Shown: positions 59,788-64,000 of the stretch, one piece after another | How positions within the stretch are numbered: the first letter of the stretch is position 1 | Layout: the number at the start of each line of letters is the position of its first letter | Origin: Tenrec ecaudatus | Taxonomy: Eukaryota > Chordata > Mammalia > Afrosoricida > Tenrecidae | NCBI RefSeq assembly: GCF_050624435.1 | Contig: NC_134539.1 | Coordinates: 146,478,025 to 146,542,024 of the forward strand | Length of the DNA stretch: 64,000 bases | Direction: 5' to 3' | Position numbers and translations under genes: made by a program | The notes under the pieces: model-generated | Database searches by the model: none | What the model saw: only the letters and a program-made list of their open reading frames with translations | What the model was told of the DNA's origin: nothing

Positions 59788-60315
59788 TCCGCCTCGCCCC
59801 CTCCCCCAACACCCGCCCAGCCTCCCCGGAGAGGGGGACACTCGGGTTAGGCTGGTGGTGCCCCACTCGGGGCGGAGGGGGTGTCGACCCCTCGCGACGT
59901 ACCGCCCTCCCAAACCCCCAACAGCGACCCCCGCGGGCCGTAACCACCGCCCTCTCGCGCAAAGGGGCGTGGTGTGGGCGTGGCGCCGCGCGGACGTTGT
60001 GCGACGGGGCGGGGCTTCGCGCGGAGTCGACGGGGCGGGGCGCGCACGCGCCGCGGCGGCCGGCGGGCAGGTGGGTGATGTCAGGCTCTGTGAAGCTGCG
60101 TCTGGCGCCGTCAGGACAGGGCGGGTTGTCCAGCGTCGGGCTGGCCTTTGGTAGAAGTGAGGACATGTCCACGCCCATTTTAGGACGGGCGGGCGCTGGG
60201 CTCTGCTCCTGGGGGGTGAAGGCGAGGCGAGAGTCGCGGGACGATGGCCCACCCCAGCCCGCACCCAACCAGCAGCCCGCGGCGCTGCTGCTGCTGATCC
60301 GAGCCCGGAGTGCCA

Positions 60316-60330
60316 GTTGCTATGGGCAAC
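60316..60330. promoter_or_regulatory. RFX-type X-box
   Basis: GTTGCTATGGGCAAC fits the X-box pattern RYYNYY-N3-RRNRAC, and its outer five bases on each side are perfect inverted repeats. It lies at the downstream edge of the CpG island, where RFX sites often act. Function is inferred from sequence only. Confidence 0.45.
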
Positions 60331-60621
60331 CAGCTAGGGTCACCCACGCCTTCTGGTTTCCTGAGGATGTTCTGGGTTTAGCACAGAGGCCTGCTGCAGT
60401 GACCCTAAGAGGCCTAAGATAGCCTCCCGACTTTCCTGGCTGTGTTGTTCATTTTAGGGTGAAGTCATTCCCAGACATGCCAGCCTTTGCAAGACACACG
60501 TGCCAGTGGGAGTCTGTTTCCCAAAGGTGGGTAGCATGCAGGGGACCCTATAGAAGTCTTGCTCCACCCAGCTGTGTAGTAAAGATACTTTGCTTCACAG
60601 CCTGAGACTACCCTCCCTCTA

Positions 60622-60808
60622 CAGCCCACTGCCCGTGAATTGGTTCCTGTGCATAGCCACCCCATAGGACAGGGTGGAACTGCCCCCTGTGGGTTTCCAA
60701 GGTGGTATATCTCTATGGGAACAGAAGGCCTTTTCTCTGAGTAGCTGCTGGATTTGAACAGCTGACCTTTTGGTTAGCGGCGTAACTCCTAAACCACTGA
60801 ATCCCACT
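60622..60808 (-). repeat. AfroSINE
   Basis: cactgcccgtgaattggttc at the left and cttttggttagcggcgtaac toward the head. Confidence 0.8.
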
Positions 60809-60819
60809 TATAGAGTGGC

Positions 60820-60870
60820 CCTGCACTCCAATGCCATTGAGCCACTGATTCTCACTCACAGCAACTCTAT
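60820..60870 (-). repeat. AfroSINE tail fragment
   Basis: atgccattgagccactgatt ctcactcac only. Confidence 0.5.
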
Positions 60871-60895
60871 TTAAACAAACAAACAAACAACAACT

Positions 60896-61018
60896 TTACG
60901 GCCATGGAGTTGATGCCAACTCATAGTGACCCTATAGGATGTTAGAACTGCCCCTGTAAGTTTCCTAGACTGTAACTGTTATGGGAAGAGAAAGCCCCGT
61001 CTTTCTCCCAGCCACCCT
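60896..61018 (-). repeat. AfroSINE tail half
   Basis: gttgatgccaactcatagtg accctatagga to ctttctcccagccacc. Confidence 0.75.
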
Positions 61019-61756
61019 ACAGTATCCCCCCCCCCAGAAAACCCCCCAAAAGTCAGCCCACTGCCATCCAGTCTATTCAAACTCTGAGATGGAATTCCTG
61101 CATCTTTATTGAGCCCCAGGGTTCATCGTTTGCCCATCAATTGTCTGTTATTAAACCAGAGCATGTGATAAGATTGAGACAGAGATGTTCAAAATTGTTT
61201 TTCTCTTTTCTAACTCAAAAAAGCTGCCTGGTGGAACAGCTGTTGGGCCCATTCAAAGGGAAGGATGAAAGTTTTGCATAGGAGCGCGGCGTGAATGGAA
61301 GAGACCTGCCACGGTGAGTGCTTTTGTCACCTGATGACTTCTCCGGCTGACATGACTTTGAAACCTTGAACTTGAGTGATCTTAAAAAAATAAAATAAAG
61401 AGAGTGATCTATCTTGTCAACCCGCAGTTAAAAGTACAGAAAAGGCAGTGCTCACTTTGGTTCTTTTTTGTTTGTTTGTTCTGTGCAGAGCGTCTTTGAG
61501 CCATATTTCAAAGGATGAGTATTTTTCATGTGGCTCTAGTGAGTATTGTGGCTCATATGACAAGGTCATGCTGTTACTGTCCGTAGGTTTTATAGTTCCA
61601 TTTCTGGGAGAGGACTGAGCCATGACTTCCAGGGTCTCAGATACCCTCCCCAAGAAATCGAAACCGGAAATCAGGAAACCGGACAGCATCAGCAATTGGT
61701 TATGTGTTTTCTGTTCCAGGAAGAAATCAGAGTTCTCTGTCCAGGGAGGGCAGGAA

Positions 61757-61936
61757 GGAGCCCTGGTGACATTGTGGGCTAAGCATGGGGTTATTAATGG
61801 CAAGGTCAGAGGTTCAAGCCCACCAGCTGTTGAGTCTGCCCCTGTAAGGATTCTACTCTCAGAAACCCTGATAAGCAGTGCCATTCGGTCCCAGAAGGGG
61901 CTGCCGTGAGTCGGAACCAGCTTGGTGGAGTGGGTT
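61757..61936 (+). repeat. AfroSINE, full length
   Basis: ggagccctggtgacattgtg, ggtcagaggttcaagcccac, tail cgtgagtcggaaccagcttg. Confidence 0.85.
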
Positions 61937-61944
61937 TCAGATGG

Positions 61945-62135
61945 TGTGGGTAGAGTTAGGTTACTTGTGTGTGTTTGTACTAGTGTAAAGATGGGCAGTT
62001 TGAACCCATCCATCAGCAGCGTGGGAGAAAGGCCTGGCAATCTACGTCTGCCAAGCTGTCTGCCCAGAGAACCCTCCCGAGCAGTTCTGTCCTCAGCACC
62101 TCAGGGTGCCGTGTGTCACAGTCCACAGTTTTGTT
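61945..62135 (+). repeat. AfroSINE, older subtype
   Basis: gatgggcagtttgaacccat, gagaaaggcctggcaatcta, then tgccgtgtgtcacagtcc. Confidence 0.65.
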
Positions 62136-62169
62136 TTCATTTGTTCGGTGGAGGTCAGGCTCCACAGAA

Positions 62170-62283
62170 AACCCAACCCACAGTCATTAGGTCCATGCCA
62201 ACTCACAGGGAGCCTACCGGACAGGGCGGAACTGCCCCTGTGGGTTTCCGAGACCCTAACTCTTTCTGGGAATAGAAAGCCTC
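62170..62283 (-). repeat. AfroSINE tail half (host of the next SINE)
   Basis: cattaggtccatgccaactc to tgggaatagaaagcctc. Its head half appears to continue at 62462. Confidence 0.7.
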
Positions 62284-62459
62284 ACTGCCACTGAACCGAT
62301 CCTGACTCATAGTGACCGTATAGGACAGGGCAGGCCTACCCCTTTGAGTTTCCGAGATTGTACCTCTTTATGGGAGTAGAGGGTCCCATTTGGTGGTTTC
62401 GGACTGCTGTCCTTGTGGATTGCAGCCCAGTGCATAACCACTACCCCACCGGGGCTCCT
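62284..62459 (-). repeat. AfroSINE inserted in another AfroSINE
   Basis: Nearly complete reverse copy: tgccactgaaccgatcctga to ctaccccaccggggctcct. Confidence 0.8.
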
Positions 62460-62565
62460 AGCATGGGAATGGAATGCTGCCTCTTTCTCCCGAGGAGAGG
62501 CTGGTCTCAAACGGACCTCGTGGTTAGCAGCCCAAGCACAACCACTACCCCACCGGGGAAGCCAT
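62460..62565 (-). repeat. AfroSINE head half next to the AMZ2 coding exon
   Basis: tgcctctttctcccgaggag to ctaccccaccggggaag, ending 39 bases before the AMZ2 start codon. Confidence 0.7.
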
Positions 62566-62604
62566 TTCCTTCCCTGTTTGACCGATTTGCGGCTTCCCTG
62601 GTAG

Positions 62605-62887
62605 ATGCGAACCATCCGGCACTCTGAACAGACCCTGAGAACAGCCCTCATTTCCAAGACCCCCGAGCTGGTGGCGCAGTACGAGAGCTTCGATGCCGGG
62701 GAGCTGCGCCTCATGAATGAAGCCTTTCAGCCTAACAGCGTGCTCTTTGAACCCATTACCTTGCACTCGGAGTCAGACTGGATGACCTCCCACCCCGAGG
62801 TCCCCCAAGACTTTGAACAGTTCTTCAATGATCCCAAAAGAAAGATACCGTCGCCAGAGAAGTGCAGCATCTACATACAGTCTATCG
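62605..62887 (+). CDS. AMZ2: AMZ2 first coding exon
   Basis: Start of archaelysin-family metallopeptidase 2 (archaemetzincin-2), a predicted zinc-dependent aminopeptidase. The ATG at 62605 opens MRTIRHSEQTLRTALIS and the exon runs to SIYIQSI, matching the family N-terminus closely; the motifs LMNEAFQP, ITLHS, and PQDFEQFF are visible. The splice acceptor AG (62603-62604) directly abuts the ATG. The donor is G|gtatat after 62887 (phase 1). No frameshift or stop is seen, and with introns conserved this is the parent gene and not one of the processed copies known for AMZ2. Confidence 0.94.
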
Positions 62888-63047
62888 GTATATGCGGGCG
62901 GGGCTGTGCTCCTCTCACGGCTGTGGGGGTTGCTGGGTGGATTCCAGTGCACAGCCTTTCTGGTCTCTTCATGGCTGCACTGCTTTGGGCTTTCTGGCAA
63001 CTGTTGACGTTTTGTAGTTTTTGTAGCCAAGCAAACTCTTTCTTTTC

Positions 63048-63450
63048 TTTTTTTATTGAATACTTTTGTTGGGGGCTTTTACATCTCTTATCACAATCCA
63101 TAAATTCATCCAGTGTGTCAAGCACACTTGCACATATGCCACCATCATCATTTTCAAAGCATTCTCTTCCCACTTGAGCCCCTAATATCAGCTCCCCGTG
63201 TCTTCCCCCGTCCACCCTCCCTCATGAGCCCTTGATAAGTTATAGATTATTTTTTTCCATATCTTACATCGTCCTCCATCGCCCCTCATCCACTTTTCGG
63301 TTATTCGTCCCCCTGGAAGGGGGTTATATGTCGATCCTTAGGATTGATTCCCCCTTTCTCCCTCTACCCTCCCCTAATCCTCCTGGTATCTCTTCTCTCC
63401 TTGTTGGCCCTGGGGAATTATCTAGCCTGGATTCCCTGTGTTGCAGGACT
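63048..63450 (-). mobile_element. LINE-like 3' end in AMZ2 intron
   Basis: gttgggggcttttacatctc, cccacttgagcccctaatat, tccccctggaagggggttat; collinear with the copy at 29829. Confidence 0.8.
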
Positions 63451-63595
63451 TCATTCATATGCACCTCAGTGAGTGCTGTCATTCATCAGTGACATGAGAC
63501 AGGTGCTTTGAAAAGAGTCCGTTTTGTTTCTCACTTGTAGACTGAGGGCTTGGCTCATCTTAAAGTCTGTTTTCCAATGTCTTTCAATACCACAG

Positions 63596-63769
63596 GGTCT
63601 CTTGGGAACACCAGACTCATCAGTGATGAATATATTAAGTGGCTTAAGGGCTACTGTGAAGCATTTTTCTATGGCTTGACAGTGAAACTCCTGGAACCCA
63701 TCCCTGTTTCAGCAACGAGATGTTCCTTTAGAGTCACTGAGAACACCCAAAACCTACAAATCCATGCTG
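63596..63769 (+). CDS. AMZ2: AMZ2 second coding exon
   Basis: Continues AMZ2 in phase 1: the split glycine codon G|GG is followed by SLGNTRLISDEYIKWLKGYC and ends in NLQIHAG, again split after one base. The boundaries are caccacag|GGTCT and GCTG|gtgagt. The 174-base exon keeps the residues EYIKWL, FYGL and CSFRV that I recall from mammalian AMZ2. Confidence 0.94.
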
Positions 63770-63904
63770 GTGAGTCCAACAGTGCTACCGTTGTGAGTGG
63801 AGCAAGGCAAACGTGTGTATGTGTGTATAGACATTCACCTACACGTATGAATATGGTATCATACATATGGTATTATGTACACAAATGCATATCTTTTCAA
63901 ACAG

Positions 63905-64000
63905 GGGACATCCTGAAGTTCTTAAAAAGGAAAAAACCCAGAAATGCTTTCTGTGTTGTGGGGGTCACAATGATTGATCTTTACCCAAGAGACTCCTGGA
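63905..64000 (+). CDS. AMZ2: AMZ2 third coding exon (partial)
   Basis: Begins after the acceptor aaacag, completes the split glycine and reads GDILKFLKRKKP through AFCVVGVTMIDLYPRDSW to the window edge. The family zinc-binding HExxHxxGxxH motif is encoded further downstream and is not in the window. Confidence 0.93.

Larger units (their letters stand above)
59265..60330 (+). promoter_or_regulatory. AMZ2: CpG island, inferred AMZ2 promoter
   Basis: A GC-rich, CpG-dense block of about 1 kb, in sharp contrast to its surroundings. It includes a full CRE TGACGTCA at 59319-59326, CCAAT at 59466-59470, and two GGGGCGGGG Sp1 boxes at 60006-60014 and 60032-60040. A plausible non-coding first exon ends at CGGGCAG|gtgggt (60070/60071). 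Its position 2.5 kb before the AMZ2 start codon, on the same strand, makes it the likely AMZ2 promoter. It could also drive an unseen antisense transcript. Confidence 0.75.
60071..62604 (+). other. AMZ2: AMZ2 5' intron (inferred), SINE-dense
   Basis: Runs from the possible donor gtgggt at 60071 to the acceptor gtag at 62601-62604. It carries at least eight AfroSINE copies or fragments. A C-rich run lies at 61026-61035. Further non-coding 5' exons, which AMZ2 genes can have, are not identified. Confidence 0.5.
62888..63904 (+). other. AMZ2: AMZ2 introns between coding exons
   Basis: Two introns, 62888-63595 and 63770-63904. The first contains a minus-strand LINE-like 3' end (63048-63450). The second, 135 bases, is short and has no repeat that I recognise apart from a small GT-rich patch. 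Confidence 0.85.

Noticed and set aside
58967..60154. 395-codon open frame across the CpG island
   Set aside because: It passes through SINE fragments and GC-rich promoter DNA where stops are rare, and it shows no protein family. Several other frames in the same block are open as well.

Overview
The window is mammalian nuclear DNA, most likely from an afrotherian and with a tenrec as best guess. Two genes are recognised, both on the + strand: the 3' part of GNA13 (Galpha13) and the 5' part of AMZ2 (archaelysin-family metallopeptidase 2). Exons are short, carry GT-AG splice sites and sit in long repeat-rich introns. The tRNA-derived SINEs, about fifty copies or fragments on both strands, have the AfroSINE structure, and an RTE (BovB-like) LINE sharing the SINE 3' end is present. 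Two hAT elements resemble the SPIN/URR1 group, which among afrotherians is known from tenrec; that is the main reason for narrowing the guess. The assignment rests on recognising repeat families from memory, not on a database search.

Layout. 1-625: end of GNA13 intron 1. 626-852: exon 2. 853-35417: the roughly 34.6 kb intron 2, which holds most of the transposon history, including a three-level nested LINE block at 22296-25870 and a pair of about 358 bp inverted repeats at 17230-19069. 35418-35468: exon 3. 39524-40096: last coding exon, ending in TGA. 40097 to about 44885: inferred 3' UTR with a polyadenylation signal at 44858. 44886 to about 59260: intergenic DNA full of SINEs, an RTE copy and a nested LINE-like pair. 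About 59265-60330: a CpG island taken as the AMZ2 promoter, with a CRE, CCAAT, GC boxes and an RFX-type X-box; an AfroSINE lies inside it. 60071-62604: inferred 5' intron of AMZ2. 62605-62887, 63596-63769 and 63905-64000: the first three coding exons of AMZ2, the last cut by the window edge.

Biology. Galpha13 relays GPCR signals to RhoGEFs; the window encodes residues 95-377 of a 377-residue protein, including switch I, switch II, the NKxD motif and the C-terminal receptor-contact helix. AMZ2 is a zinc metallopeptidase whose catalytic motif lies beyond the window. The genes are neighbours, not a functional unit. No CRISPR array, operon, tRNA or rRNA gene, or obviously new protein-coding system was found; the unusual content is the transposon archaeology.
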